From Shewanella carassii (GTDB lineage: Bacteria > Pseudomonadota > Gammaproteobacteria > Enterobacterales > Shewanellaceae), in NCBI RefSeq assembly GCF_002777975.1, contig NZ_NGVS01000005.1, forward strand, positions 261 through 64,260: 64,000 nt of DNA. Direction: 5' to 3'. Below, piece by piece: positions 1 to 9,209 of the stretch. Every line of letters begins with the position of its first letter. Positions within the stretch are counted from its first letter, which is position 1. The translations under genes were made by a program, and so were the position numbers. The notes under the pieces are model-generated. The model saw nothing but the letters and a program-made list of their open reading frames with translations. It did not search any database and was not told the origin of the DNA.

Positions 1-279
1 GGATTTTTGCAAAACCACACCAAGCGAACACTATTTAGGCATAATTAGGGTAAACCAACCTTTGAGCAACATAAGACTTACCCTAAAGTCCCTTTTCATC
101 TCGATGAGTAACTTGAACCAACTGAGATGGCTATGCAAGCTGACTTGCTCACTAACCTTGGTTGCTCGTCAAAAGGCTATTTCACTCGAGGTGGATCTAG
201 GTTTAGCACATATTTTGCCGCCTTGCAGAGTAAAAGCCTTTTGAAATGACAGCCCAAAGTTGTCACTATCACGAGAGAG
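1..279. other. gene-free stretch downstream of pssA
   Basis: No open frame here has a ribosome binding site, and no short frame resembles a known protein. The only structure I see is a 9-bp inverted repeat, TTAGGGTAA at 45-53 and TTACCCTAA at 78-86, separated by 24 bases. It has no T-run and is not a clear terminator. The left edge of the window cuts whatever lies upstream. Confidence 0.5.
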
Positions 280-1185
280 TCATGACTTGAGCTTGTCTAG
301 GCTCGCTTTATCTCCCGTATCTTCTTTTTCTTCGGCGCTCTCTTTGTTGTTATCACTATCTTTATTATCTCGAGCATGGGAAGCGGGAGAGTTCTCTGCA
401 GTTGATGCTTTGTCATCACAGTCATCAGCCTCATCGTCATCACCAACGACATGAGACACCTTGAGTTTTCTAACGCTGCGAATGGTAACGACAGGCCCCG
501 AGAGAGCATAGAGATAAAAAAGCAAACAGAGAATTAATGCAGGCTCGACCGAGATCACCACAAATACAGCCACTACCAGCAGAATCACCAGGAAGTTCAC
601 CTTGCCACGCCAATCGACTTCTTTAAAAGAGTGATAGCGGAAATTACTCACCATCAACAGACCGGCAACGGCCGTGACCAGGGCCACCAATATGCCTATA
701 TCGTGCCCTGAGACGCCGTAGCCCTGCCCCAGCCAGACACTGCCGGCAATAAGAGCCGCAGCGGCCGGACTGGCAAGCCCTTGGAAGAAACGTTTATCGG
801 CGACTCCTACTTGGGTATTGAAGCGCGCCAGACGCAAGGCTGCACCGGCGCAATAGATAAAGGCCGCCAGCCAACCTATTTTGCCCAATTCAGAAAGTCC
901 CCAGTTATAAGCTATTAAGGCTGGGGCCATACCGAAGGACACCATATCTGCCATCGAGTCGTACTCGGCACCAAAGGCACTCTGAGTGTTGGTCAAACGC
1001 GCCAGACGACCATCCAATCCATCAAATAACATGGCAACAAATACAGCAATAGCCGATGCCTCAAAGTGCCCATTCATGGAAGCGATAACAGCATAGAAGC
1101 CCGAGAACAATCCTGCCGTTGTCATCAGATTGGGTAACAGATAGATGCCACGGGTTTTTATTGTTGGCTTGGATAAATTTTGCAT
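280..1185 (-). CDS. pssA: CDP-diacylglycerol-serine O-phosphatidyltransferase
   Basis: Inner-membrane enzyme that joins CDP-diacylglycerol and L-serine to make phosphatidylserine, the precursor of phosphatidylethanolamine. The CDP-alcohol phosphatidyltransferase signature DG-x2-AR-x8-G-x3-D-x3-D is complete at residues 58-80, followed by several hydrophobic segments. This is the integral-membrane type, not the phospholipase-D-like PssA of E. coli. I start at ATG 1185 (MQNLSKP); the frame stays open to 1347, but that would run into the divergent gene. The last 50 or so residues are an acidic, low-complexity tail rich in Asp, Glu, Lys and Ser, outside the catalytic fold. Confidence 0.9.
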   Translation of the reverse strand: MQNLSKPTIKTRGIYLLPNLMTTAGLFSGFYAVIASMNGHFEASAIAVFVAMLFDGLDGRLARLTNTQSAFGAEYDSMADMVSFGMAPALIAYNWGLSELGKIGWLAAFIYCAGAALRLARFNTQVGVADKRFFQGLASPAAAALIAGSVWLGQGYGVSGHDIGILVALVTAVAGLLMVSNFRYHSFKEVDWRGKVNFLVILLVVAVFVVISVEPALILCLLFYLYALSGPVVTIRSVRKLKVSHVVGDDDEADDCDDKASTAENSPASHARDNKDSDNNKESAEEKEDTGDKASLDKLKS

Positions 1186-1276
1186 ACACTTAACCTGATG
1201 GTGTAATAAAGGTCTATAGCGGCAAAGATAACACACTTGCTCAGACAAGCTCACCCTGCAGAAACGGAAACAGACA

Positions 1277-1720
1277 ATGATAAGGATCAGCCTATTTATG
1301 GCTCTGCTGGCATTACTCGGAGCCAACGCTGCCTCGGCAACCCCCATCTATACTTGGGTCGATGAAAATGGCGTTACCCACTACAGCCAAGAGCCGCCGC
1401 CACAACAACAGGCTACCGAATTGGACAGCCAAAATCTGCAACCCGCCAGAATCGGCACGGTCGCGCCGCAGCGAAAAGATGACGTTGTACAGGAAACTGA
1501 GTCTGAGAAACAGGCCAAATTGATCAAGGAGAAAGATGCGGCCCAGGCTCAGGCTATTTGTGATAAGGCCAAATTCCAATTGGATGTACTCAATACCCAC
1601 ACCAGACTACAACGTAAAGATGAGGCCTCCGGTGAAATGATTAAGATGACAGAAGAAGAACGGCAGGCGCAGATAAAGGAGCAGCAGGAAAGAATTCGGC
1701 TGTTTTGCCAAAGAAACTAG
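1277..1720 (+). CDS. secreted DUF4124 domain protein
   Basis: A 147-residue protein with a typical signal peptide (cleavage after ASA near residue 21) followed directly by the DUF4124 pattern: YTWVDENGVTHYSQEPP. The rest is charged and Gln-rich, probably helical, with two cysteines (residue 97 region and near the C-terminus) that could form a disulfide. DUF4124 proteins are periplasmic or envelope proteins of unknown function. It is transcribed divergently from pssA and converges on mdh. A second member of the family lies at 63203-63709. No specific role can be assigned. Confidence 0.8.
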   Translation: MIRISLFMALLALLGANAASATPIYTWVDENGVTHYSQEPPPQQQATELDSQNLQPARIGTVAPQRKDDVVQETESEKQAKLIKEKDAAQAQAICDKAKFQLDVLNTHTRLQRKDEASGEMIKMTEEERQAQIKEQQERIRLFCQRN

Positions 1721-1754
1721 CCAGCAAGGCCAGAGTAGAATAGGTTCTAGTAGC

Positions 1755-1779
1755 AAAAAGGAGCGCCGAAGCGCTCCTT
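1755..1779 (-). terminator. rho-independent terminator of mdh
   Basis: Perfect 9-bp stem (1758-1766 with 1771-1779) closing a tetraloop that reads TTCG on the minus strand, followed by a run of five T on that strand. It sits just after the mdh stop and may also slow transcription from the plus strand. Confidence 0.8.
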
Positions 1780-1797
1780 GTTATTCCCGGAGTCGAC

Positions 1798-2733
1798 TTA
1801 CTTAACGAAGTCTACACCCAGTTTGATATCCGCTTTCAAGGTATCCAGCATGGCATCACGGGCGTTGGTTTCAAACGCGCTCAGTTCACCATATGGCAGA
1901 ACCTTTTCGATACCATTTTTGCCGAGTACCACTGGCTGGGCAAAAAATTCAGCGTGTTCACTGCCACCGTCTACATAGGCGCACTCGATCACATTGGCTT
2001 CACCCTGCAGGCCGCGGATCAGCGACAGACCGAAACGGAAAGCGGCCTGGCCCATGGACAGAGTTGCGCTGCCGCCACCGGCTTTGGCTTCCACCACTTC
2101 AGTGCCGGCGTTTTGAATACGCTTGGTCAGGGCAGCAACTTCTTCATCAGAGAAGCTGACACCTTCAACCTGAGACAATAGAGGCAGAATGGTCACACCG
2201 CTGTGGCCGCCAATCACATTGACTTTAACATCGGCAACGTTCAGCCCTTTGGCTTCGGCGATAAAGGTTTCAGAGCGGATGACATCAAGAGTCGTCACAC
2301 CGAACAGACGGTTCTTGTCGTAAACACCGGCTTTTTTCAGTACTTCAGCAGCAATGGCCACAGTAGTGTTCACTGGGTTAGTGATGATACCGATCAGCGC
2401 CTTGGGACAAGTCGCGGCCACTTTTTCAATCAGGTTACGGACGATACCGGCATTGATATTGAACAGATCAGAACGATCCATGCCCGGCTTACGGGCAACA
2501 CCGGCAGAGATCAGCACCACATCGGCACCTTCCAGTGCAGGCGTTGGGTCTTCACCGGCAAAACCTTTAACTTCAACTGCTGTCGGGATATGACTCAGAT
2601 CCACGGCAACCCCAGGCGTTACGGGGGCGATATCATAGAGTGACAGCTGAGAGCCGGCAGGCAATTGGGTTTTCAACAGAAGGGCAAGAGCCTGGCCGAT
2701 ACCACCAGCAGCACCAAGTACAGCAACTTTCAT
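1798..2733 (-). CDS. mdh: malate dehydrogenase
   Basis: NAD-dependent oxidation of malate to oxaloacetate in the TCA cycle. At 311 residues it matches the dimeric gammaproteobacterial enzyme. The N-terminal nucleotide-binding loop GAAGGIG (residues 7-13), the substrate-loop arginines around RKPGMDR and the catalytic His in GGHSG are all present. I start at ATG 2733 (MKVAVLG), which has GGAG about 9 bases upstream; the frame extends five codons further from a weaker site. It is divergent from argR, an arrangement common in this group, and has its own terminator. Confidence 0.97.
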   Translation of the reverse strand: MKVAVLGAAGGIGQALALLLKTQLPAGSQLSLYDIAPVTPGVAVDLSHIPTAVEVKGFAGEDPTPALEGADVVLISAGVARKPGMDRSDLFNINAGIVRNLIEKVAATCPKALIGIITNPVNTTVAIAAEVLKKAGVYDKNRLFGVTTLDVIRSETFIAEAKGLNVADVKVNVIGGHSGVTILPLLSQVEGVSFSDEEVAALTKRIQNAGTEVVEAKAGGGSATLSMGQAAFRFGLSLIRGLQGEANVIECAYVDGGSEHAEFFAQPVVLGKNGIEKVLPYGELSAFETNARDAMLDTLKADIKLGVDFVK

Positions 2734-2921
2734 AGTTATCTCCGTCAATTCTCGGAATTATGTGTGACATAGATCTAATTCTGTAATGGCGCAACATTAA
2801 AGGATCGTCACAAAAATAGCAATTATCCCTTAGTCATATGACTCTGTTTCATCAAAAGCTGAATTAACTTCAGCATTTTCTACTGCCCACTGAGGCTTCT
2901 TTTACCCACCCAATGACCTGC

Positions 2922-2960
2922 ATTGCATTTTTATGCAGGCATCTTGGGTATTTGTTGACA
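2922..2960 (+). promoter_or_regulatory. candidate tandem ARG boxes and argR promoter
   Basis: Box 1 core TGCATTTTTATGCA (2924-2937) is a near-perfect palindrome that fits the E. coli ArgR core TGAATwwwwATTCA at 12 of 14 positions, counting w as either A or T. A weaker core, TGGGTATTTGTTGA (2945-2958), starts exactly 21 bp later, the spacing used by an ArgR hexamer. Box 2 overlaps a -35 TTGACA at 2955-2960, which has a plausible -10 CAGAAT at 2978-2983 with a 17-bp spacer. This layout would repress argR directly. Box 2 is the weak part of the argument. Confidence 0.5.
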
Positions 2961-3018
2961 CTTATCCGTTTGATATGCAGAATGGCCGGGATTTTCTGAA
3001 TAACGACAGAAGAAGATG

Positions 3019-3489
3019 ATGCAAGCAAGCAAAAATCAGGATGAGCTAATCAGAACCTTCAAGGCTCTGCTTAAAGAGGAGCGCTTCGGCTCCCAGAGTG
3101 AAATAGTCAATGCACTGCAAGCAGAAGGCTTTGCCAATATCAACCAGTCCAAAGTCTCGCGCATGCTGAGCAAGTTCGGTGCCGTGCGCACCCGTAACGC
3201 CAAGCAGGAGATGGTCTACTGCTTACCGGCTGAACTTGGGGTACCGACTGCCGGCAGCCCGCTGAAGAATCTGGTATTGGATGTGGATCATAACCAAGCC
3301 ATGATAGTGGTGCGTACCAGCCCGGGCGCGGCGCAGTTAATTGCCAGGCTGTTGGACTCCATCGGCAAGCCAGAGGGTATTCTGGGCACTATCGCCGGTG
3401 ATGACACTATCTTTATCTGCCCTTCCAGCATCAAGACCATAGATGAAACGCTGGAAACAGTGAAATCGCTGTTCAATTACACAGACTGA
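3019..3489 (+). CDS. argR: arginine repressor ArgR
   Basis: Arginine-responsive hexameric transcription factor that controls arginine biosynthesis and transport. The N-terminal winged helix contains the conserved SQSEIVNAL and NQSKVSRML helices and the RTRNAK/EMVYCLP segment. The C-terminal trimerisation domain carries [11 protein letters not shown], whose paired Asp bind arginine. I favour the second of two adjacent ATGs (3019), which gives 156 residues as in E. coli; ATG 3016 is equally close to the AGAAGAAG ribosome site. The upstream region has candidate ARG boxes for autoregulation, and a strong terminator follows. Confidence 0.97.
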   Translation: MQASKNQDELIRTFKALLKEERFGSQSEIVNALQAEGFANINQSKVSRMLSKFGAVRTRNAKQEMVYCLPAELGVPTAGSPLKNLVLDVDHNQAMIVVRTSPGAAQLIARLLDSIGKPEGILGTIAGDDTIFICPSSIKTIDETLETVKSLFNYTD

Positions 3490-3503
3490 GTTGAAAATGC
3501 CAT

Positions 3504-3533
3504 AAAAAACGCCCCTCGTTGAGGGGCGTTTTT
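3504..3533. terminator. bidirectional terminator between argR and the DyP gene
   Basis: Nine-bp GC-rich stem (3509-3517 with 3521-3529) with a 3-base loop, a T-run on the plus side and an A-run before it. It can therefore end both argR and the convergent peroxidase transcript. Confidence 0.88.
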
Positions 3534-3548
3534 GTCGCTATCGCGCTA

Positions 3549-4484
3549 TTAATCATCAAACTGGATCATGAAATCCAAAGATGGGGCAAAGAAAGAGGAA
3601 CCTGTTACCGCCTGAGTAAAGTGCATCAGGTGATCATGGTGTCCTTCTCCGTCACCAAAAACCATACTGTGAAGCATCTTTTCGAAATGGCTTGGTGTCT
3701 TACAGGTGGAGATAAACATCAAACCCTGCTGTTTGACTGAACCATAAGGCATGCTCTGACGCAGGATCTCCATCGGCTCACCATTGTCATACTTGAGATT
3801 TACCCGCTTGATATGCGCAGTCAAGGGTTTATCTTCCGAGGCGTACTCTATGTTGTCCTGCTTGGTGCGGCCTATGATGTCTTCCTGCTTTTTCTGCGGC
3901 AGTCTATGCCACTTACTCAGATTATGGACATATTTCTGTACATGAATGTAGCTACCGCCGCGAAATGCGTCGTCTTCATCACCTACCAGGGCCACAGCTT
4001 GACGGCCTCTGCCCTTGGGGTTTTCTGTGCCATCGACAAAACCGGTCAGATCGCGGCTGTCCATAAAGCGGAACCCGCGCTCCTCCTCTTCCAGTTCGGC
4101 CAACCCTTCCAGCATTTCGTTGACCTCATTGGCTACCAGATGAAGAATATCCAGGCGATCACAACGCAGGTGAATAAAAATATCGAACTCTATCGCTGGC
4201 GCATCCCGGTTACCCGACTCCATAGCAGGAAATGGCTTGAGTTCAGCCGGTCTGCTTCCCGGATAGAGGTGATCCCAAAAGTTGGCACCAATCGCCACAA
4301 AGGCGTTAAAGGCACTGTCGGCATACTGATCTGCCAGCTCATACAAATACTGGGCGACATTGGCCAGGCAAGGGCGCAGTTGTGACTCCCCGCCTTCGTT
4401 GGCATTGAACATCAGATAAACACTGTGCAGATTTCCCTCAGCGCAGATCCCCAGTTGTTCCCGTGGCATAACCTGTGTATCCAT
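3549..4484 (-). CDS. Dyp-type heme peroxidase
   Basis: Cytoplasmic dye-decolorizing peroxidase of the TyrA/YfeX type. The hallmark GxxDG motif is present as GFVDGTENP, and the proximal heme His is probably in HIKRVN. At 311 residues the length is usual and there is no Tat or Sec signal. I chose ATG 4484 (MDTQVMPREQ) over the in-frame TTG at 4490 because AAGGG lies upstream. From recollection, the sequence is very close to the structurally characterised S. oneidensis TyrA. No encapsulin gene is adjacent, so encapsulation is not suggested. The physiological substrate is unknown. Confidence 0.93.
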   Translation of the reverse strand: MDTQVMPREQLGICAEGNLHSVYLMFNANEGGESQLRPCLANVAQYLYELADQYADSAFNAFVAIGANFWDHLYPGSRPAELKPFPAMESGNRDAPAIEFDIFIHLRCDRLDILHLVANEVNEMLEGLAELEEEERGFRFMDSRDLTGFVDGTENPKGRGRQAVALVGDEDDAFRGGSYIHVQKYVHNLSKWHRLPQKKQEDIIGRTKQDNIEYASEDKPLTAHIKRVNLKYDNGEPMEILRQSMPYGSVKQQGLMFISTCKTPSHFEKMLHSMVFGDGEGHHDHLMHFTQAVTGSSFFAPSLDFMIQFDD

Positions 4485-4582
4485 TTGCAATCTACCCTTT
4501 CAGATTAATTCATCTTCGGCCATATTATCCGCAACTTGAGCATTAATTTGAATTAGCTCACGCACGTTTTTGCCGATTACTT

Positions 4583-6352
4583 TCAATAACCTGATGCCTG
4601 CCCGTCTTTACGGGACTCGGACGCTCCCCGATAAACGCCACTTTCAACATTGACGCCTATGGCCTGATAACCACCGAAAGCCCCGAGAGAATCACTTAAA
4701 GTATGCCCCTTTTTCATCAGCTCACGGCGGGTTTCCATAGAAAAGCCCGACTCGAGACTGATATAACCGCCATCTGTCATCTGCTCGCCGCTCGGTTGGC
4801 TGGAACCTGTATGCAGTATTCTCGGAGCATCGCCCGCCTCCTGCAGGTTGAGGCCAAAATCAATCAGATTAATCATGATCTGGGCATGCATCTGGGGTTG
4901 GGTGGCTCCCCCCATGACACCAAAGCTGAGCCAGGGCTTGCCATCTTTGGTGACAAAGGCCGGGATTATGGTATGAAACGGTCTTTTACCCGGTGCATAG
5001 GAGTTAGCACGCCCCGGGGTGAGATCAAACAGCTGCCCCCTGTCCTGCAGCACAAATCCCAAATCCGGAGGCGTCATGCCTGAGCCCATGCCTCGATAAT
5101 TGCTCTGGATGAGGGACACCATATTGCCTTCTTTATCGGCGGTAGTGAGATAGATGGTATCACCGTGTAAAAGATTGGGATTACCCGGCTCAACACTGGC
5201 GGATGCTTTGTCAGCGTCGATAAGCTTGGCTCTGGCGTAGTTGTATTCTTTGGAGATAAGTGACGCTACCGGCACTTCGGCAAAGTCCATGTCGGCGTAG
5301 AACTTGGCTCGGTCGGCAAATGCCAGCTTTTTTGCTTCCACGAAATGATGCACATATTCGGCGCTGTCCAGCCCCATGGCCTTGAGATTAAATGGCTCCA
5401 GGGTTTTAAGAATCTGCAGTGCAGCTATTCCCTGGCCGTTGGGCGGCAGCTCCCAGATATCATAGCCCCGATAATTAACCGATACAGGCTCGACCCACTC
5501 ACTCCTGTGAGAAGCGAGATCTTCATAGGAAAGATAACCGCCCTGTTGTTGCATATAAGCGGCAATACTGCGGGCTATCTCTCCTTTGTAAAAGACGTCC
5601 CGGCCCCCCTTGGCAATTTTTTCATAGCTGTTGGCCAAAGCCGGATTTCGAAACAATTCACCGACGGCCGGCATGCGACCGCCTGGCATATAGGTTTCTT
5701 TAAACCCCGGGTATTTGGCCAGCTTGTCACCGCTGCGCGCCAGATAGAAGGCGATGAGCTCGGAAACCGGAAATCCTTCACGGGCATAATGAATAGCCGG
5801 CGCCAGGTTATCCTTCATGGGCAATTTGCCGAACTTGTCATGCAGTTCATACCAGCCATCCACGGCACCGGGCACGGATACGGGCAAAGGCCCATAAGGC
5901 GGCAGATGCTCAAGCCCTTTGGCCTTGAGCATCTCCAGCGTCAGAGAAGCCGGACTGCGGCCAGACGCATTGAGCCCATAGAGCCGCTGCTCTTCGGCGC
6001 TCCAGACAATGGCAAAAAGATCGCCGCCTATGCCAGAGCCAGTAGGCTCCACCAAACCCAGCATGGCATTGGCGGCAATCGCGGCATCCACGGCGCTGCC
6101 ACCTTGCTTGAGAATATCGACCGCCACCTGAGTCGCCAGTGGTTGGCTGGTTGCCGCCATACCATTGACCGCATAGACTTCAGAGCGGCTCGCAAAGGCC
6201 GCGCCCGTGATTCTGTCCATCGCCATGCTTCCTGTGCTGCAGAAAACAGCCAAACTCCCGATGACGCCGAGTAACAGCTGACGACATGAGCCGTTGCTGA
6301 TATTCCGTATCCCTTGTGCGTCCTGCATTTTATTATTGCTGTGGTTATGCAT
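4583..6352 (-). CDS. ggt: gamma-glutamyltransferase
   Basis: Periplasmic or secreted N-terminal nucleophile hydrolase that cleaves the gamma-glutamyl bond of glutathione and related peptides. The 589-residue precursor has a signal peptide near residues 25-45. It is expected to self-cleave before Thr399 in HGDTIYLTTAD to give large and small subunits. The small subunit carries the GMGSGM, FHTIIPA and GVMGGATQPQ segments of the family. A good GGAGG site precedes ATG 6352. The next gene upstream on this strand, fbpC, ends 146 bases away, so cotranscription is possible but not clear. Confidence 0.94.
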   Translation of the reverse strand: MHNHSNNKMQDAQGIRNISNGSCRQLLLGVIGSLAVFCSTGSMAMDRITGAAFASRSEVYAVNGMAATSQPLATQVAVDILKQGGSAVDAAIAANAMLGLVEPTGSGIGGDLFAIVWSAEEQRLYGLNASGRSPASLTLEMLKAKGLEHLPPYGPLPVSVPGAVDGWYELHDKFGKLPMKDNLAPAIHYAREGFPVSELIAFYLARSGDKLAKYPGFKETYMPGGRMPAVGELFRNPALANSYEKIAKGGRDVFYKGEIARSIAAYMQQQGGYLSYEDLASHRSEWVEPVSVNYRGYDIWELPPNGQGIAALQILKTLEPFNLKAMGLDSAEYVHHFVEAKKLAFADRAKFYADMDFAEVPVASLISKEYNYARAKLIDADKASASVEPGNPNLLHGDTIYLTTADKEGNMVSLIQSNYRGMGSGMTPPDLGFVLQDRGQLFDLTPGRANSYAPGKRPFHTIIPAFVTKDGKPWLSFGVMGGATQPQMHAQIMINLIDFGLNLQEAGDAPRILHTGSSQPSGEQMTDGGYISLESGFSMETRRELMKKGHTLSDSLGAFGGYQAIGVNVESGVYRGASESRKDGQASGY

Positions 6353-6498
6353 CTCGCCTCCGCTCTCCTCCCGGAGCGGCGCATGGGCGAGTCCGGGGTT
6401 CAGTGAATACCTATGATGAGTTCAATCAAACCGATTGCTTGGTATAACACAGAGATAAATAAATTATCACCCACAGCAAACTTATGAAACAATTGTTG

Positions 6499-7539
6499 TT
6501 AACAGCCATTACCGAACAACACCAGCGGATGTTCCAGTGCCGACAGCCTGACTCTCTGCCCTGGAGAAAACTGTACCTGATGACTACGAACCTCGAGTAT
6601 GACTCCCTCTTGCTGCACATCATAGTGGCAAACATTGCCCAGAAAACGCCGCTCGGTAACCACAGCCAGCCCCTGTTCGTCGGGTCGTAACTCCAACTGC
6701 TGTGGCCGCAGCAACAGCTCGCCCTGCCAGTTCAGTGGCAAACCATGGGGCAAAGAGCTTTTAAGGCGGCCGATTTGAGTATCGACACAGTGTTCGCAGC
6801 TGACCTGGGCCTTAAGATAATTACCACTGCCGAGAAAGTCCGCCACATAGCGATTGACCGGGTTGGCATAGAGAGTTTCGGCACTGCCTTGCTGCACTAT
6901 TTTTCCATCTTCAAACAGCGCCAGGGTATCGGCAAAAACAAAGGCCTCATCCTTACTGTGGGTCACAAATACGGCGCTGACGTTACGGCTCTTGAGGATC
7001 GCGCGAATCTCCAACATCAGCTCGCCGCGTACCTGGGCATCTATGTTGGAGAAGGGTTCATCCAACAACAGCAGTTCAGGTTCATAGGCAAGCGCCCTGG
7101 CAATCGACACCCTCTGCTGTTGACCGCCGGACAACTCGTGGGGATAACGTTCAGCAAGCCCCGGGAGCTTGACCAAGTCCAGCATCTCCTCGAGCCGGCT
7201 CAGGCGCTGCGCCTTATTCAATCCCTTGACACCAAAGAGGATGTTCTGCGCGACCGTCAAGTGGGGAAACAGGGCATAGTCCTGAAAGATCATCCCCACG
7301 CCACGCTCCTCTCCCGGAACCTGTAGCTTATCCGTGGTTACTGCACGGCCGCTGATATGAATTTCACCGGCGGAGACCGGCTGCAGTCCGGCAATGGCTC
7401 TGAGCAGAGTCGTTTTACCACAACCACTGGGTCCGAGCAGGGCGACAATTTCACCGGCTTGCAAGGTAATGCTCAGCCCTTTGAGCACCTGTTGGGCGCC
7501 ATAATGGCTGTGGAGTTGCTTGACACTCAGGGTCGACAT
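6499..7539 (-). CDS. fbpC: iron(III) ABC transporter ATP-binding protein
   Basis: Cytoplasmic ATPase of a ferric iron importer. Walker A GPSGCGKTT, signature LSGGQQQR and Walker B LLLLDEP followed by FSNID are intact in the first 200 residues. The C-terminal third has the TOBE-type extension seen in FbpC/PotA-class ATPases. Its ATG overlaps the stop of fbpB by one base (TGATG), which implies translational coupling. It is the last gene of fbpA-fbpB-fbpC. Thiamine or spermidine ATPases are similar, but the neighbouring binding protein fits iron. Confidence 0.9.
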   Translation of the reverse strand: MSTLSVKQLHSHYGAQQVLKGLSITLQAGEIVALLGPSGCGKTTLLRAIAGLQPVSAGEIHISGRAVTTDKLQVPGEERGVGMIFQDYALFPHLTVAQNILFGVKGLNKAQRLSRLEEMLDLVKLPGLAERYPHELSGGQQQRVSIARALAYEPELLLLDEPFSNIDAQVRGELMLEIRAILKSRNVSAVFVTHSKDEAFVFADTLALFEDGKIVQQGSAETLYANPVNRYVADFLGSGNYLKAQVSCEHCVDTQIGRLKSSLPHGLPLNWQGELLLRPQQLELRPDEQGLAVVTERRFLGNVCHYDVQQEGVILEVRSHQVQFSPGQRVRLSALEHPLVLFGNGC

Positions 7540-9170
7540 CAGTTGTTTTGCTCCAGCGAACGGTTGAGATAAATCAAGGGCACCAGCCCCACCAACACAA
7601 TGACAATAGCCGCCAGCGCCCCCTGCTCCAACTGTTCATCGGAGACGTATTGAAACACTTGGGTGGCCAGGTTATGAAACCCGACAGGGCTTAGCAGCAA
7701 GGCAGCCGGCAACTCTTTCATCGCCTCGATAAATACCAGCAGCAGAGCGGCAAAAATACCGCTGCGCAGCAGTGGCAGATGGATTGATGCCAACACTTTT
7801 CCCGGCGTCTTGCCCAAGCTGATGGCCGCCATATCCAAAGAAGGCGACAGCCGTTTGTAACTGCTCTCTATACTGCCGATGGCAATGGCGGCAAAGCGAA
7901 TACAAAACGCCAGCACCAGGGCGGCGATACTGCCGGTGAACAAGAGCCCCGGGCCTTGGCGCTCGAACAGAGCGTAGAGATCATCGATTCTGAAATCGAG
8001 CCAAGTCAGCGGAATAAGCACGGCAATCGCCAGCACTGTGCCCGGCAGTGCATAGCCGGTACTGACCAGACGGGATGGCAGCATGTCCCACTTTCGCGGG
8101 CTCAGGCGGCGAATGAACATCAAGAGGATAGCCAAAAGCAAACACAATATACTGCTGATGGCGGCGACCGTTAGGCTGTTGAGACTGTACTGCCAAAAGT
8201 CGCTGTTCCAGCTCTGTTGCCAGTAATCCAAGGCGTAACTACCGAGAATGACAAATGGCAAAACAAAGGCCAGCAGCAGCAACAGCGAGCAATAGCCGAG
8301 CGCCAACCACTCACGCCAACCTTTGAGCCGGTAAGGCTCTGGTGCCTCAAGCAACAGCTGTTTTTGAAATAATTGCTGTTTACGCCTCGCCATACGCTCC
8401 AGCGCAAACAGAGTAAAGACACCAAGCAACATCAATAGCGAAATTTTAGCCGCGGCCGCCAAGTCACCATAGGCTCGCCAGGTGTCGTAAACAGCCGTGG
8501 TCAGGGTGGATACCGCAAAATAATTGACCGTCGCCAAGTCAGCCATGGTTTCCATGGCCACCAGGGCGACACCGGCCGCCAGCGCCGGGCGCGCCATTGG
8601 CAGCGACAAACGCCAGAAACTCTGCCATGGCGAGCAGCCCATCACCTTGGCTGCATGCTGCAAACTTAAGGATTGCTCCAGAAACGCGGTGCGCCCCAAG
8701 AGGTAAACGTAGGGGAAGAGTACCAGCGACAACATCACTGTGGCGCCGCCCAGAGTTCGAATATCGGGAAACCAGTAGTCGGTTACCGATTGCCAACCAA
8801 AACTTGCGCGTAAAAACCGCTGCACAGGTCCGGCATAATCCAGTAAATCGGTATACACATAAGCGACAATATAGGCCGGCATGGCCAGCGGCAACAACAG
8901 AGCCCACTGGAACAGGCGCCTGCCGCGAAATTCACAGCGCGCCACCAACCAGGCAGCAGGCACCGCCAAAAGCAGACTGCCGACACTCACCCCCAACATC
9001 AGCCAAAAGGTATTGGCTATGTATGACGGCAACACTGTGGCAAACATCTGCCCAAAGCGGGTTTCACCCGGTTCGAATGCCTGCATGACCAGCGCCAGCA
9101 ACGGCGCCACCATTAGGCCGCAGACGATAAACCCCGCCCACGACCAGCCCCTGGAGAAGGTCAGGATCAC
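7539..9170 (-). CDS. fbpB: iron(III) ABC transporter permease
   Basis: Inner-membrane permease of the ferric iron importer. At 543 residues it is the fused, two-unit type with about 12 membrane segments and two EAA-type loops that contact the ATPase (around AAKVMGCSPWQSFWRLSLP and AAISLGKTPGKVLASIHLP). It lies 39 bases downstream of fbpA and overlaps fbpC by one base. Confidence 0.92.
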   Translation of the reverse strand: MILTFSRGWSWAGFIVCGLMVAPLLALVMQAFEPGETRFGQMFATVLPSYIANTFWLMLGVSVGSLLLAVPAAWLVARCEFRGRRLFQWALLLPLAMPAYIVAYVYTDLLDYAGPVQRFLRASFGWQSVTDYWFPDIRTLGGATVMLSLVLFPYVYLLGRTAFLEQSLSLQHAAKVMGCSPWQSFWRLSLPMARPALAAGVALVAMETMADLATVNYFAVSTLTTAVYDTWRAYGDLAAAAKISLLMLLGVFTLFALERMARRKQQLFQKQLLLEAPEPYRLKGWREWLALGYCSLLLLLAFVLPFVILGSYALDYWQQSWNSDFWQYSLNSLTVAAISSILCLLLAILLMFIRRLSPRKWDMLPSRLVSTGYALPGTVLAIAVLIPLTWLDFRIDDLYALFERQGPGLLFTGSIAALVLAFCIRFAAIAIGSIESSYKRLSPSLDMAAISLGKTPGKVLASIHLPLLRSGIFAALLLVFIEAMKELPAALLLSPVGFHNLATQVFQYVSDEQLEQGALAAIVIVLVGLVPLIYLNRSLEQNN

Positions 9171-9209
9171 AGCTATTCCCCCATAGCCTTTGCAGAAACG
9201 CCTTCAAGC

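Noticed and set aside
62..244. 60-codon plus-strand frame near the left edge
   Set aside because: No ribosome site, no recognisable features, and it runs across the inverted repeat.
1186..1347. Longer pssA start at 1347
   Set aside because: It would overlap the divergent DUF4124 gene and adds sequence with no ribosome site; ATG 1185 begins the conserved protein.
3549..4484. DyP peroxidase as encapsulin cargo
   Set aside because: No encapsulin gene is nearby and I see no clear C-terminal cargo peptide.
5345..6274. Long plus-strand frame opposite ggt (309 codons)
   Set aside because: It is a shadow of ggt on the other strand, with no ribosome site and composition typical of antisense frames.
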